From Nemertoderma westbladi (Eukaryota; Xenacoelomorpha; Nemertodermatida; Nemertodermatidae): a stretch of 64,000 bases of DNA. The notes beneath the pieces are model-generated. The model saw only the letters and a list, made by a program, of their open reading frames with translations, was not told where the DNA came from and did not search any database. Positions within the stretch are counted from its first letter, which is position 1, and each line of letters starts with the position of its first letter. This document shows positions 49,760-62,850 of this stretch, one piece after another. Made by a program: the position numbers and the translations under genes. The DNA is taken from NCBI GenBank assembly GCA_032718475.1, contig JAUCBJ010008074.1, forward strand, positions 19,127 to 83,126. Reading direction: 5' to 3'.

Positions 49760-49905
49760 TTATCACACATAGACACATAATGTAAGAAGTCTAACACGTA
49801 AGATTATATCATCACACATAGACACATAATGTAAGTCTAACACGTAAGATTATATCATCACACATAGACACATAATGTAAGAAGTCTAACACGTAAGATT
49901 ATATA
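49760..49905. repeat. 49/46-bp satellite, left piece
   Basis: Three units with CACATAGACACATAATGTAA and TCTAACACGTAAGATTATA. Same satellite as 51376-53735, separated by a LINE fragment. Confidence 0.92.
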
Positions 49906-51375
49906 TATATTATTTATTAAGCCAACATTATGGCACCAGTAAAATAAGAAAATAACGATCATATAAATTAAAGCACGATTAATTGTTAAAAATATACTAA
50001 GGGTAGAGATACTTATACCTAGATATTATAATGAAATATTATAAAATATTGAGAGCGCTTAAAATATTTATTTGGCCCAATCGTTAAGAGATTTATTGTT
50101 ATTTCGGCAACTAGTAAGGTGATATATATCGGCTGTATCCCCGCAAAGCTGGCAACTGCAATTTTCATCAGGTTCGTGGAAATCTTTTCTGGAACAGATC
50201 GCAAAGTGAAAGCCATGGACAGAGAAACGCGTTAATACGTGGCGATTTCGTTTATTTGAATCTGTCCAAGTTCGGTTTGTCAATGCAGGAGAACTCCAAA
50301 ATTCAGTGTGTATATCAGCGCATTTTAAATCAATATCTTGTAAATATTTGCGATACGCGTCTGTTTCCGGTAATTCTAAAGACGTGATAATTTGAACAAT
50401 AAGCGGCTTTTCTTGGCATAAGGCGAGCGTAAGTCGGTTCTTAGCCGTTTTATGCAGGCAAGCAACCCTTTTGAGGTAGGTTGACTTAATCTTGTCAAGG
50501 GAATGAAAGTTGGTAGTTGACAGCAATGGCCAAAGTTCTACGAAACCGTATGTTATGATAGGATAGATCTTCAATTGGAAAAGAGCAACAGCTGTACGAA
50601 GGGACAAGAGCTGAGGGGACTTGATACTATGACTAGCCATTAAGGATTTGCAAACAATTTCAGTTACATGTTTGGTTAAAACCAGCGACGGATGAAATAG
50701 AACTCCTAGGTATTTATATGAATTTGTGATATTAACTGGCTTTCCTCTGAAAGTAAAAGAGTCATTGGCACATAATTTTCCGCCTTGGCGGAATTTCATT
50801 ATTTGTGTTTTCTTCAAATTTATTTCTAAACAGTTTTTGTAACACCATTCATTTAGAGCATCAAGAGTAGCTTGGATAGCCATTTTCGAATCTGAATATA
50901 TCAGCAGGTCGTCGGCAAATAGCATTATGACAATTTCGCCAATTAGAAGAGTTGCGTTTTTTATGAAGTCGACTAAATCCAGTATAAATAATAGAAATAG
51001 GAATGGGCTGAGGGAATCTCCCTGAAGAACTCCTTTAAGCTGTTCTATCGTCCGGCTTTTCCTTAGACCATCGTAAACCCGAATGTAATTTGCACCCAGT
51101 ATTGCTTTTATAATTCTAAGAAGTTTTCCGCGGATACCGAATGACGATTCTAATTTAGACAATAGGATAGATCGGGGCACAGAATCGAAAGCTTTTCGAA
51201 AATCGACGAAAAGAGCATAAAGTGGCTTCTTTGGGGTTGATAAATTCGATCTTATTCTAGAAATAAATTTTGCTAAAGGGATTTTGGTTGATTTCCCGGG
51301 CATAAATCCGAATTGCTCGGAAGGAATCAGAAAAGACAGTAGATTTCGCAGTCTCCTCTCCACGAGATGTGTAAG
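49906..51375 (-). mobile_element. 5'-truncated LINE fragment (L4) inside the 49-bp satellite
   Basis: A different LINE family from L1-L3. The open frame ends at 50068 and begins in satellite sequence near 51375. RT motifs: SEQFGFMPGKST, FVDFRKAFDSVPR, LQGDSLSPFLF, MLFADDLLIYS, KTQIMKF and YLGVLF. A C-terminal Cys/His cluster CQLCGDTADIYHLTSC follows, typical of Jockey/R1/CR1-group elements; clade not certain. The 3' tail is A/T-rich (TATATATA). Satellite units on both sides show insertion into the array. Confidence 0.88.
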
Positions 51376-53735
51376 ATTATGTAAGATTTGTAAGATTATA
51401 TCATCACACATAGACACATAATGTAAGAAGTCTATCACGTAAGATTATATCATCACACATAGACACATAATGCAAGTCTAACACGTAAGATTATATCATC
51501 ACACATAGACACATAATGTAAGAAGTCTAACACGTAAGATTATATCATCACACATAGACACATAATGTAAGAAGTCTAACACGTAAGATTATAATCACAC
51601 ATAGACACATAATGTAAGAAGTCTATCACGTAAGATTATATCATCACACATAGACACATAATGTAAGTCTAACACGTAAGATTATATCATCACACATAGA
51701 CACATAATGTAAGTCTATCACGTAAGATTATATAATCACACATAGACACATAATGTAAGAAATCTAACACGTAAGATTATAATCACACATAGACACATAA
51801 TGTAAGAAGTCTAACACGTAAGATTATATCATCACACATAGACACATAATGTAAGTCTAACACGTAAGATTATAATCACACATGGACACATAATGTAAGA
51901 AGTCTATCACGTAAGATTATATCATCACACATAGACACATAATGTAAGAAGTCTAACACGTAAGATTATAATCACACATAGACACATACTGTAAGAAGTC
52001 TAACACGTAAGATTATATCATCACACATAGACACATAATGTAAGAAGTCTAACACGTAAGATTATATCATCACACTTAGACACATAATGTAAGAAGTCTA
52101 ACACGTAAGATTATATCATCACACATAGACACATAATGTAAGAAGTCTAACACGTAAGATTATATCATCACACATAGACACATAATGTAAGAAGTCTAAC
52201 ACGTAAGATTATATCATCACACATAGACACATAATGTAAGAAGTCTAACACGTAAGATAATATAATCACACATAGACACATAATGTAAGTCTAACACGTA
52301 AGATTATATCATCACACATAGACACATAATGTAAGAAGTCTAACACGTAAGATTATATCATCACACATAGACACATAATGTAAGAAGTCTAACACGTAAG
52401 ATTATATCATCACACATAGACACATAATGTAAGTCTAACACGTAAGATTATATCATCACACATAGACACATAATGTAAGTATATCATCACACATAGACAC
52501 ATAATGTAAGAAGTCTAACACGTAAGATTATATCATCACACATAGACACATAATGTAAGTCTAACACGTAAGATTATAATCACACATAGACACATAATGT
52601 AAGTCTATCACGTAAGATTATATCATCACACATAGACACATACTGTAAGTCTAACACGTAAGATTATATCATCACACATAGACACATAATGTAAGTATAT
52701 AATCACACATAGACACATAATGTAAGAAGTCTAACACGTAAGATTATATCATCACACATAGACACATAATGTAAGTCTATCACGTAAGATTATATAATCA
52801 CACATAGACACATAATGTAAGTCTAACACGTAAGATTATATCATCACACATAGACACATAATGTAAGAAGTCTAACACGTAAGATTATATCATCACACAT
52901 AGACACATAATGTAAGAAATCTAACACGTAAGATTACATCATCACACATAGACACATAATGTAAGTCTAACACGTAAGATTATATCATCACACATAGACA
53001 CATAATGTAAGTATATCATCACACATAGACACATAATGTAAGAAGTCTAACACGTAAGATTATATCATCACACATAGACACATAATGTAAGAAGTCTAAC
53101 ACGTAAGATTATATCATCACACATAGACACATAATGTAAGAAGTCTAACACGTAAGATAATATAATCACACATAGACACATAATGTAAGTCTAACACGTA
53201 AGATTATATCATCACACATAGACACATAATGTAAGAAGTCTAACACGTAAGATTATATCATCACACATAGACACATAATGTAAGTCTAACACGTAAGATT
53301 ATATCATCACACATAGACACATAATGTAAGAAGTCTAACACGTAAGATTATATCATCACACATAGACACATAATGTAAGTCTAACACGTAAGATTATATC
53401 ATCACACATAGACACATAATGTAAGAAGTCTAACACGTAAGATTATATCATCACACATAGACACATAATGTAAGAAGTCTAACACGTAAGATTATATCAT
53501 CACACATAGACACATAATGTAAGAAGTCTAACACGTAAGATTATATCATCACACATAGACACATAATGTAAGTCTAACACGTAAGATTATAATCACACAT
53601 AGACACATAATGTAAGTCTATCACGTAAGATTATATCATCACACATGGACACATAATGTAAGTCTAACACGTAAGATTATATCATCACACATGGACACAT
53701 AATGTAAAGAACACGTAAGATTATATAATCACACA
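51376..53735. repeat. 49/46-bp satellite, main array
   Basis: About 48 units. The 49-bp form has TGTAAGAAGTCTA, the 46-bp form TGTAAGTCTA; shorter ones also lack ATC in TATATCATC. Some units are fused at TGTAAGTATATC. No coding content. Confidence 0.96.
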
Positions 53736-54609
53736 TAGAAGGATGGGCATTACTATGTAACGCCAACCGGAATTCGAGTTGTAGAGTGGGGTTTGGGCAA
53801 CTAAAAGCCCGCATCAGGCTGCCAAGACACCGAAGGAACGCCTGAGTAGAGATAGGGAGGCTCCGAAATAACCATTTTTGGTGGTGATGAGAACTGCACA
53901 CAGATAATTGCATTAATTTATCTAGAGTATACATAAATGGGTTTTAATACGAGCAGTACGGTACCGGAATTTGATGAGTCAAAGTGAGATTTATCCTCAA
54001 TGGTTAGAACAAAAGGCACTATCGCATGCAAATTAGATGAATGTCAGAGGTAAGGCCACCCATGGGATGCAATGATGAAAGCTAATCTACATGAATATGG
54101 GGTAACATTTATATAGAATAACAACAGAGAATATTATCTACATGAGCAGTTAGCGATGTAGGCCAACTGACTGACTGATGACATGATTACTAGAACAAAG
54201 AGTCCCACTGAATTCATAAAACTTTGGAAAGCCCAGGGGTGTAATAAATCGACAGGTACAGTATAAACAACATACTATTACGTCAACGATAGAAGCCGTA
54301 TATATCGGTTATTATCCAAGACGCTTATTATAAATTATAGGCAATAATTACAAAGTTATGTGGGCGTAATAAATGAGGCATTACACATTCAACTCATTAT
54401 ACAGTAGATACAGAAATAGTCGGTATATTATCAGTCCGAGGAAGGTTGTACAATTCAGCAAATACTCGCCCCTGTTGATAGCTACTGGGAAAGGAGGCTG
54501 ATGTCCTGGTCCAGGACATCCCGAAAACATTTATTTTAAATATTACAACGCGTTGTTCACATGTTCAGTCAGACTCGTCAGGAGTAAATATTTCAGAACC
54601 ACAGTTAAT
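53736..54609. other. Non-coding interval
   Basis: Unique-looking sequence between two satellites. No gene or RNA recognised. Confidence 0.5.
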
Positions 54610-55120
54610 ATTAACAATGTAGGCCTACATATAGTCCAAATGTATAATAATGTAGGCCTACATATAGTCCAAATGTATAATAATGTAGGCCTACATATAG
54701 TCCAAATGTATAATAATGTAGGCCTACATATAGTCCAAATGTATAATAATGTAGGCCTACATATAGTCCAAATGTATAATAATGTAGGCCTACATATAGT
54801 CCAAATGTATAATAATGTAGGCCTACATATAGTCCAAATGTATAATAATGTAGGCCTACATATAGTCCAAATGTATAATAATGTACATGTAGTCTAAATG
54901 TAGTCTACATGTGTCTACATGTAGTCCAAATGTATAATAATGTAGGCCTACATATAGTCCAAATGTATAATAATGTAGGCCTACATATAGTCCAAATGTA
55001 TAATAATGTACATGTAGTCTAAATGTAGTCTACATGTGTCTACATGTAGTCCAAATGTATAATAATGTAGGCCTACATATAGTCCAAATGTATAATAATG
55101 TAGGCCTACATATAGTCCAA
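54610..55120. repeat. 33-bp satellite, left piece
   Basis: Units of 33 bp contain the 12-bp palindrome TGTAGGCCTACA and CATATAGTCCAAATGTATAA. Two copies of a longer variant with TGTAGTCTAAATGTAGTC are interspersed (about 54880 and 55005). Ends at the L3 insertion. Confidence 0.96.
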
Positions 55121-55168
55121 GAAAGAAGAACCAACCTGTTGAAATGTAAAAAGACACTAAAGATTGCT

Positions 55169-56074
55169 GCAATGAAAGCACGCACGCTGAAATCACAGAG
55201 CAAACAGGGTCACATGGTCGCTCTGGCAATGGAATATAACATCGACATCATCTGCATCCAAGAACATCGGATTTGTCATGAAGACACTGCCATGAAGTAC
55301 AATGACATTGGAAATGGATGGACGTTAGTAACAAGCTCAGCAGTAAGAAACTCGGCCAATGCATCAATTGGTGGAGTAGTAATTCTGCTAAGCCCATTTG
55401 CACTTAAGACCCTAAACAACATCGAATCTATAAATTCCAGGGTTATGATCGCAACATTTGATGGGAATCCCAAGACAACAGTTATATGTTGCTACAGTCC
55501 AACCAATGCATCAGAGCCAGAACAAGCAGTCAAGTTTTATGAAGAACTGACTGGACTTATTAAGGACATCCCGAAACACAATGTTAAAGTCATTGCTGGT
55601 GACCTGAATGCGCAAATTGGCCCAAAAGACATCAAAGGTTACACCTATAACACCAGTTCTAACAGAAATGGGTACTTACTTTTAGACCTAATGGAAGAAT
55701 GTGAATTGATATCAACAAACAACACATTCGAAAAGAGTAAGGGGAAGCTATGGACCTTTCAATACCCTAATGGAACCAAAGCACAACTGGATTACATCCT
55801 TATAAACAAAAAGTGGAGAAATAGCATGATCAACTGCGAGGCATACAGCTCGTTCAACCTAATTGGTTCGGACCACAGAATTGTGACTGCAGAGATCAGA
55901 CTCAGTTTGAGAGCCAGCAAACCCAGGACAAGCAAGCAAATCAACTATGACTGGGAGAAACTCAGAACTGACAATGCTGTAAAGGATGCTTATACAGTAG
56001 AAGTTCAAAACCGTTTGAAGCACTTCAGTCAATGGATGAAGACCAATCCACCGATTCAATATACCAGAATATAA
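55169..56074 (+). CDS. LINE APE endonuclease domain (L3)
   Basis: The open frame runs through 55121 from satellite sequence; translation probably starts near the element's 5' end. Motifs of the apurinic-endonuclease family: MKARTLKSQ, IICIQEHRI (catalytic Glu), VICCYSPTNA, VIAGDLNAQIG (Asp/Asn), LDYILINKKW and GSDHRIVTAEI (Asp-His). It nicks target DNA for target-primed reverse transcription. It ends prematurely 42 nt into the RT frame because of the one-base deletion. Confidence 0.9.
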   Translation, partial: AMKARTLKSQSKQGHMVALAMEYNIDIICIQEHRICHEDTAMKYNDIGNGWTLVTSSAVRNSANASIGGVVILLSPFALKTLNNIESINSRVMIATFDGNPKTTVICCYSPTNASEPEQAVKFYEELTGLIKDIPKHNVKVIAGDLNAQIGPKDIKGYTYNTSSNRNGYLLLDLMEECELISTNNTFEKSKGKLWTFQYPNGTKAQLDYILINKKWRNSMINCEAYSSFNLIGSDHRIVTAEIRLSLRASKPRTSKQINYDWEKLRTDNAVKDAYTVEVQNRLKHFSQWMKTNPPIQYTRI

Positions 56075-58035
56075 TAACAGCCCACAAGGAATCAGCTAAG
56101 AGGCATATCCTCCAGAAACCTAAACGAAAACAGTATGTGCCATGGCAAAACTCTGAGGTTACTTGTAAGAGAGAAGATCTTAAGATAGCCTACAAAGTTA
56201 AAACCGAACAACCAACAACCGAAAACATTAACAAGGTTGAGAAAGCTAAGGACGATCTTAAATTGGCCTACAACATCAGCCAGGAAAAGTACATACAGGA
56301 TAAAACTGAAGCAATTACAACTGCTCACATACAGCAACAATCAAGACTTACCTGGCAAATTGTAAATGAGGTATCTGGTCGGAAAAGTTGTGCAAAGGGG
56401 CGCCTCAAAGCCGATAGTCCTGAAGAACGTGTTGGGAAGTGGAGAAATCACTTCAGCAACTTGCATGGGCAGCCACCAAACATCGAGGTCAGCCCTACAA
56501 GGAAAATATATGACAAGACACTACCTATAGAAACAGGGGACTTCACACCAGCCGAACTCCAAAGAAGCATTAAAAGCATGTCCAATAATAAAGCGAGTGG
56601 ATTAGATGAAATCCCAGCGGAGGTATGGAAAACCGGAGTGCTAAATAGACCATTATTGAATGTTTGCAACCGGATGTTAAAAGGGGAAAAGCCACCACCA
56701 ATTTGGACTAAAGGTCAACTAAAGCCTCTCCCCAAGAAAGGAGACCTCGGCATACCAACAAACTATCGTGGAATCTGTCTGCTTGTGGTAGCTGCCAAAA
56801 TATACAATAAAATGATTCTATATAGGATTAGGCCTCACATAGAGAAACTACTGCGTAAGAGCCAAAACGGATTTCGACCAAGTAGATCAACAATAGCTCA
56901 GATACTTGCACTACGGAGACTGATTGAAGGAATTAAGTCAAAGAATCTCCCCGCAGTCATGACTTTTGTGGACTTCAAGAAGGCATTCGACTCCATCCAT
57001 AGAGGTAAAATGCTTGAAATCCTAAGAGCTTATGGAATACCAGAAGTAATTGTAGCTGGCATTGGATTGTTATATTGTGACACAGAAGCGCAGGTACTCT
57101 CACCAGATGGTGAAACTGAGTTTTTCTCAATCCTGGCTGGCGTACTGCAAGGTGACACATTAGCACCATTACTATTTGTAATTGTGCTGGATTACGCAAT
57201 GAGGACGGCCACAAAGGGTGAAGATCTGGGATTCACACTTCAAGAACGCAGAAGTAGTAGATATCCGGCAACTACAGTCACAGACACCGACTTTGCGGAT
57301 GACATCGCCCTGCTCTCTAATACGCTAGCAGATGCACAGCTTCTACTAAATAAAGTGGAGAGAGCTGCTAAGGAGGTTGGATTGCATATAAATGCTACCA
57401 AGACCGAATTCATGACCTTTAATGTTAATGGAAACTTGACAACCATTGATAATAATCAACTAAGGAAGGTCGATGACTTCCAGTACCTTGGATCATGGAT
57501 AGAGATGAGCAAAAAGGACATAGAAGTTAGGAAAGCAAAGGCTTGGGTAGCTCTATCAAAAATGGATACCATCTGGAAATCAGATCTCTCCAGGCACCTG
57601 AAGACTAAGTTCTTTCGAGCCACAGTGGAAAGTGTATTTTTATATGGGGGTGAGACCTGGACAATGACTAAATCACTTGAACAACGAATTGATGGTTGCT
57701 ACACAAGACTACTAAGGGCAGCCCTAAACATCAGCTGGAGACAACACATGACAAACGCCGAGCTTTATGGTACAATACCACCTGTATCAACCACCCTCCG
57801 TGAACGCAGATTAAGTTTCAGTGGGCACTGCTGGCGAAGTAAAGACGAGGTCATACCAGATCTACTTCTCTGGCAACCAACTCATGGAAAGCGTAGTCGT
57901 GGACGACCTGCCATAACATATATAGATCAACTTGAAAGGGATACTGAACTTGGGAGAAACGAAATTGCGACAACTATGGAGAATCGGGAAGCCTGGAAGG
58001 ATCTCATTTCCACTGTCCGAGTTCGCTCAACCTAG
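56032..58035 (+). CDS. LINE reverse transcriptase domain (L3)
   Basis: 667 codons, overlapping the APE frame by 43 nt in another phase. It carries KASGLDEIPAEVWK, NGFRPSRSTI, TFVDFKKAFDSIHR, LQGDTLAPLLF, DFADDIALLSN (catalytic FADD), a YLGSW block and a C-terminal GKRSRGRPAITYIDQLERD segment. It is the same family as L1; L2 is a more distant relative. The start codon is formal, since in an intact copy this would be one frame with APE. Confidence 0.93.
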   Translation: MDEDQSTDSIYQNIITAHKESAKRHILQKPKRKQYVPWQNSEVTCKREDLKIAYKVKTEQPTTENINKVEKAKDDLKLAYNISQEKYIQDKTEAITTAHIQQQSRLTWQIVNEVSGRKSCAKGRLKADSPEERVGKWRNHFSNLHGQPPNIEVSPTRKIYDKTLPIETGDFTPAELQRSIKSMSNNKASGLDEIPAEVWKTGVLNRPLLNVCNRMLKGEKPPPIWTKGQLKPLPKKGDLGIPTNYRGICLLVVAAKIYNKMILYRIRPHIEKLLRKSQNGFRPSRSTIAQILALRRLIEGIKSKNLPAVMTFVDFKKAFDSIHRGKMLEILRAYGIPEVIVAGIGLLYCDTEAQVLSPDGETEFFSILAGVLQGDTLAPLLFVIVLDYAMRTATKGEDLGFTLQERRSSRYPATTVTDTDFADDIALLSNTLADAQLLLNKVERAAKEVGLHINATKTEFMTFNVNGNLTTIDNNQLRKVDDFQYLGSWIEMSKKDIEVRKAKAWVALSKMDTIWKSDLSRHLKTKFFRATVESVFLYGGETWTMTKSLEQRIDGCYTRLLRAALNISWRQHMTNAELYGTIPPVSTTLRERRLSFSGHCWRSKDEVIPDLLLWQPTHGKRSRGRPAITYIDQLERDTELGRNEIATTMENREAWKDLISTVRVRST

Positions 58036-58047
58036 TAGTAGTACATA

Positions 58048-61000
58048 TAGTCCAAATGTATAATAATGTTGGCCTACATATAGTCCAAATGTATAATAAT
58101 GTAGGCCTACATATAGTCCAAATGTATAATAATGTTGGCCTACATATAGTCCAAATGTATAATAATGTAGGCCTACATATAGTCCAAATGTATAATAATG
58201 TAGGCCTACATATAGTCCAAATGTATAATAATGTAGCCTACATATAGTCCAAATGTATAATATGTAGGCCTACATATAGTCCAAATGTATAACAATGTAG
58301 CCTACATATAGTCCAAATGTATATTAATGTAGGCCTACATATAGTCCAAATGTATAATAATGTAGGCCTACATATAGTCCAAATGTATAATAATGTAGGC
58401 CTACATATAGTCCAAATGTATAATAATGTAGGCCTACATATAGTCCAAATGTATAATAATGTAGGCCTACATATAGTCCAAATGTATAACAATGTAGCCT
58501 ACATATAGTCCAAATGTATAACAATGTAGCCTACATATAGTCCAAATGTATAATAATGTAGGCCTACATATAGTCCAAATGTACAATAATGTAGGCCTAC
58601 ATATAGTCCAAATGTATAACAATGTAGCCTACATATAGTCCAAATGTATAACAATGTAGCCTACATATAATCCAAATGTATATTAATGTAGGCCTACATA
58701 TAGTCCAAATGTATAATAATGTAGGCCTACATATAGTCCAAATGTATAACAATGTAGCCTACATATAGTCCAAATGTATATTAATGTAGGCCTACATATA
58801 GTCCAAATGTATAATAATGTAGGCCTACATATAGTCCAAATGTATAATAATGTAGGCCTACATATCGTCCAAATGTATAACAATGTAGGCCTACATATAG
58901 TCCAAATGTATAACAATGTAGCCTACATGTAGTCCAAATGTATATTAATGTAGGCCTACATATAGTCCAAATGTATAATAATGTAGGCCTACATATAGTC
59001 CAAATGTATAACAATGTAGCCTACATATAGTCCAAATGTATAACAATGTAGCCTACATATAGTCCAAATGTATAACAATGTAGCCTACATATAGTCCAAA
59101 TGTATAACAATGTAGCCTACATATAGTCCAAATGTATAACAATGTAGCCTACATATAGTCCAAATGTATATTAATGTAGGCCTACATATAGTCCAAATGT
59201 ATAACAATGAATGCCTACATATAGTCCAAATGTATAATAATGTAGGCCTACATATAGTCCAAATGTATAATAATGTAGGCCTACATATAGTCCAAATGTA
59301 TAACAATGTAGCCTACATATAGTCCAAATGTATAACAATGTAGCCTACATATAGTCCAAATGTATATTAATGTAGGCCTACATATATAGTCCAAATGTAT
59401 AACAATGTAGCCTACATATAGTCCAAATGTATAATAATGTAGGCCTACATATAGTCCAAATGTATAACAATGTAGCCTACATATAGTCCAAATGTATAAT
59501 AATGTAGGCCTACATATAGTCCAAATGTATAACAATGTAGCCTACATATAGTCCAAATGTATAATAATGTAGGCCTACATATAGTCCAAATGTATAATAA
59601 TGTAGGCCTACATATAGTCCAAATGTATAATAATGTAGGCCTACATATAGTCCAAATGTATAACAATGTAGCCTACATATAGTCCAAATGTATATTAATG
59701 TAGGCCTACATATATAGTCCAAATGTATAACAATGTAGCCTACATATAGTCCAAATGTATAATAATGTAGGCCTACATATAGTCCAAATGTATAATAATG
59801 TAGGCCCACATATAGTCCAAATGTATAATAATGTAGGCCTACATATAGTCCAAATGTATAATAATGTAGGCCTACATATAGTCCAAATGCATAATAATGT
59901 AGGCCTACATATAGTCCAAATGTATAGCAATGTAGGCCTACATATAGTCCAAATGTATAATAATGTAGGCCTACATATAGTCCAAATGTATAATAATGTA
60001 GGCCTACATATAGTCCAAATGTATAATAATGTAGGCCTACATATAGTCCAAATGTATAATAATGTAGGCCTGCATATAGTCCAAATGTATAATAATGTAG
60101 GCCTACATATAGTCCAAATGTATAATAATGTAGGCCTACATATAGTCCAAATGTATAATAATGTAGGCCTACATATAGTCCAAATGTATAATAATGTAGG
60201 CCTACATATAGTCCAAATGTATAACAATGTAGCCTACATATAGTCCAAATGTATAATAATGTAGGCCTACATATAGTCCAAATGTATAATAATGTAGGCC
60301 TACATATAGTCCAAATGTATAGCAATGTAGGCCTACATATAGTCCAAATGTATAATAATGTAGGCCTACATATAGTCCAAATGTATAATAATGTAGGCCT
60401 ACATATAGTCCAAATGTATAATAATGTAGGCCTACATATAGTCCAAATGTATAATAATGTAGGCCTACATATAGTCCAAATGTATAATAATGTAGGCCTA
60501 CATATAGTCCAAATGTATAATAATGTAGGCCTACATATAGTCCAAATGTATAATAATGTAGGCCTACATATAGTCCAAATGTATAATAATGTAGGCCTAC
60601 ATATAGTCCAAATGTATAACAATGTAGCCTACATATAGTCCAAATGTATAATAATGTAGGCCTACATATAGTCCAAATGTATAATAATGTAGGCCTACAT
60701 AAAGTCCAAATGTATAATAATGTAGGCCTACATATAGTCCAAATGTATAATAATGTAGGCCTACATATAGTCCAAATGTATAATAATGTAGGCCTACATA
60801 TAGTCCAAATGTATAGCAATGTAGGCCTACATATAGTCCAAATGTATAGCAATGTAGGCCTACATATAGTCCAAATGTATAATAATGTAGGCCTACATAT
60901 AGTCCAAATGTATAATAATGTAGGCCTACATATAGTCCAAATGTATAACAATGTAGCCTACATATAGTCCAAATGTATAATAATGTAGGCCTACATATAG

Positions 61001-62850
61001 TCCAAATGTATAATAATGTAGGCCTACATATAGTCCAAATGTATAATAATGTAGGCCTACATATAGTCCAAGTGTATAATAATGTAGGCCTACATGTAGT
61101 CCAAATGTATAATAATAAAGGCCTACATATAGTCTAAATATATAACAATGTAGCCTACATATAGTCCAAATGTATAACAATGTAGCCTACATATAGTCCA
61201 AATGTATATTAATGTAGGCCTACATATATAGTCCAAATGTATAACAATGAAGGCCTGCATATAGTCCAAATGTATAATAATGTAGCCTACATATAGTCCA
61301 AATGTATAATAATGTAGGCCTACATATAGTCCAAATGTATAATAATGTAGGCCTACATATAGTCCAAATGTATAATAATGTAGGCCTACATATAGTCCAA
61401 ATGTATAATAATGTAGGCCTACATATAGTCCAAATGTATAATAATGTAGGCCTACATATAGTCCAAATGTATAATAATGTAGGCCTACATATAGTCCAAA
61501 TGTATAATAATGTAGGCCTACATATAGTCCAAATGTATAATAATGTAGGCCTACATATAGTCCAAATGTATAATAATGTAGGCCCACATATAGTCCAAAT
61601 GTATAATAATGTAGGCCTACATATAGTCCAAATGTATAATAATGTAGGCCTACATATAGTCCAAATGTATAACAATGTAGCCTACATATAGTCCAAATGT
61701 ATAACAATGTAGCCTACATATAGTCCAAATGTATAACAATGTAGCCTACATATAGTCCAAATGTATAACAATGTAGCCTACATATAGTCCAAATGTATAA
61801 CAATGTAGCCTACATATAGTCCAAATGTATAACAATGTAGCCTACATATAGTCCAAATGTATAATAATGTAGGCCTACATATATTCCAAATGTATAATAA
61901 TGTAGGCCTACATATAGTCCAAATGTATAACAATGTAGCCTACATATAGTCCAAATGTATAACAATGTAGCCTACATATAGTCCAAATGTATAACAATGT
62001 AGCCTACATATAGTCCAAATGTATAACAATGTAGCCTACATATAGTCCAAATGTATAACAATGTAGCCTACATATAGTCCAAATGTATAATAATGTAGGC
62101 CTACATATAGTCCAAATGTATAATAATGTAGGCCTACATATAGTCCAAATGTATAATAATGTAGCCTACATATAGTCCAAATGTATAACAATGTAGCCTA
62201 CATATAGTCCAAATGTATAATAATGTAGGCCTACATATAGTCCAAATGTATAATAATGTAGGCCTACATATAGTCCAAATGTATAACAATGTAGCCTACA
62301 TATAGTCCAAATGTATAACAATGTAGCCTACATATAGTCCAAATGTATATTAATATAGGCCTACATATATAGTCCAAATGTATAACAATGAAGGCCTACA
62401 TATAGTCCAAATGTATAATAATGTAGGCCTACATATAGTCCAAATGTATAATAATGTAGGCCTACATATAGTCCAAATGTATAGCAATGTAGGCCTACAT
62501 ATAGTCCAAATGTATAATAATGTTGGCCTACATATAGTCCAAATGTATAATAATGTAGGCCTACATATAGTCCAAATGTATAATAATGTAGGCCTACATA
62601 TAGTCCAAATGTATAATAATGTAGGCCTACATATAGTCCAAATGTATAATAATGTTGGCCTACATATAGTCCAAATGTATAATAATGTAGGCCTACATAT
62701 AGTCCAAATGTATATTAATGTAGGCCTACATATAGTCCAAATGTATAACAATGTAGCTTACATATAGTCCAAATGTATAATAATGTTGGCCTACATATAG
62801 TCCAAATGTATAATAATGTAGGCCTACATATAGTCCAAATGTATAATAAT
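58048..62850. repeat. 33/32-bp satellite, main array
   Basis: About 147 units. Two monomer types: 33 bp with ATAATAATGTAGGCC and 32 bp with ATAACAATGTAGCC. The C and the missing G almost always occur together. Rarer types carry ATATTAATG, ATAGCAATG or an extra TATA. Long open frames on both strands arise because 33 is a multiple of three. Confidence 0.97.

Larger units (their letters stand above)
55121..58047 (+). mobile_element. Nearly intact RTE-like LINE (L3) in the 33-bp satellite
   Basis: The left flank ends CATATAGTCCAA and the right flank starts with the same 12 bases after the tail CCTAGTAGTAGTA, giving a 12-14-bp target duplication cut from one satellite unit. The element has APE and RT domains and no separate ORF1. 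The only coding defect found is a one-base frameshift at about 56014-56016. High identity to L1 suggests recent activity of the family. Confidence 0.92.

Noticed and set aside
49760-53735. Evenly spaced repeats that could suggest a CRISPR array
   Set aside because: There are no variable spacers: the whole 49-bp unit is repeated. The genome is eukaryotic and no cas genes are present.
54553-62767. Frames of MYNNVGLHIVQ and related repeats on both strands
   Set aside because: Consequence of the 33-bp unit; 32-bp units break them repeatedly.
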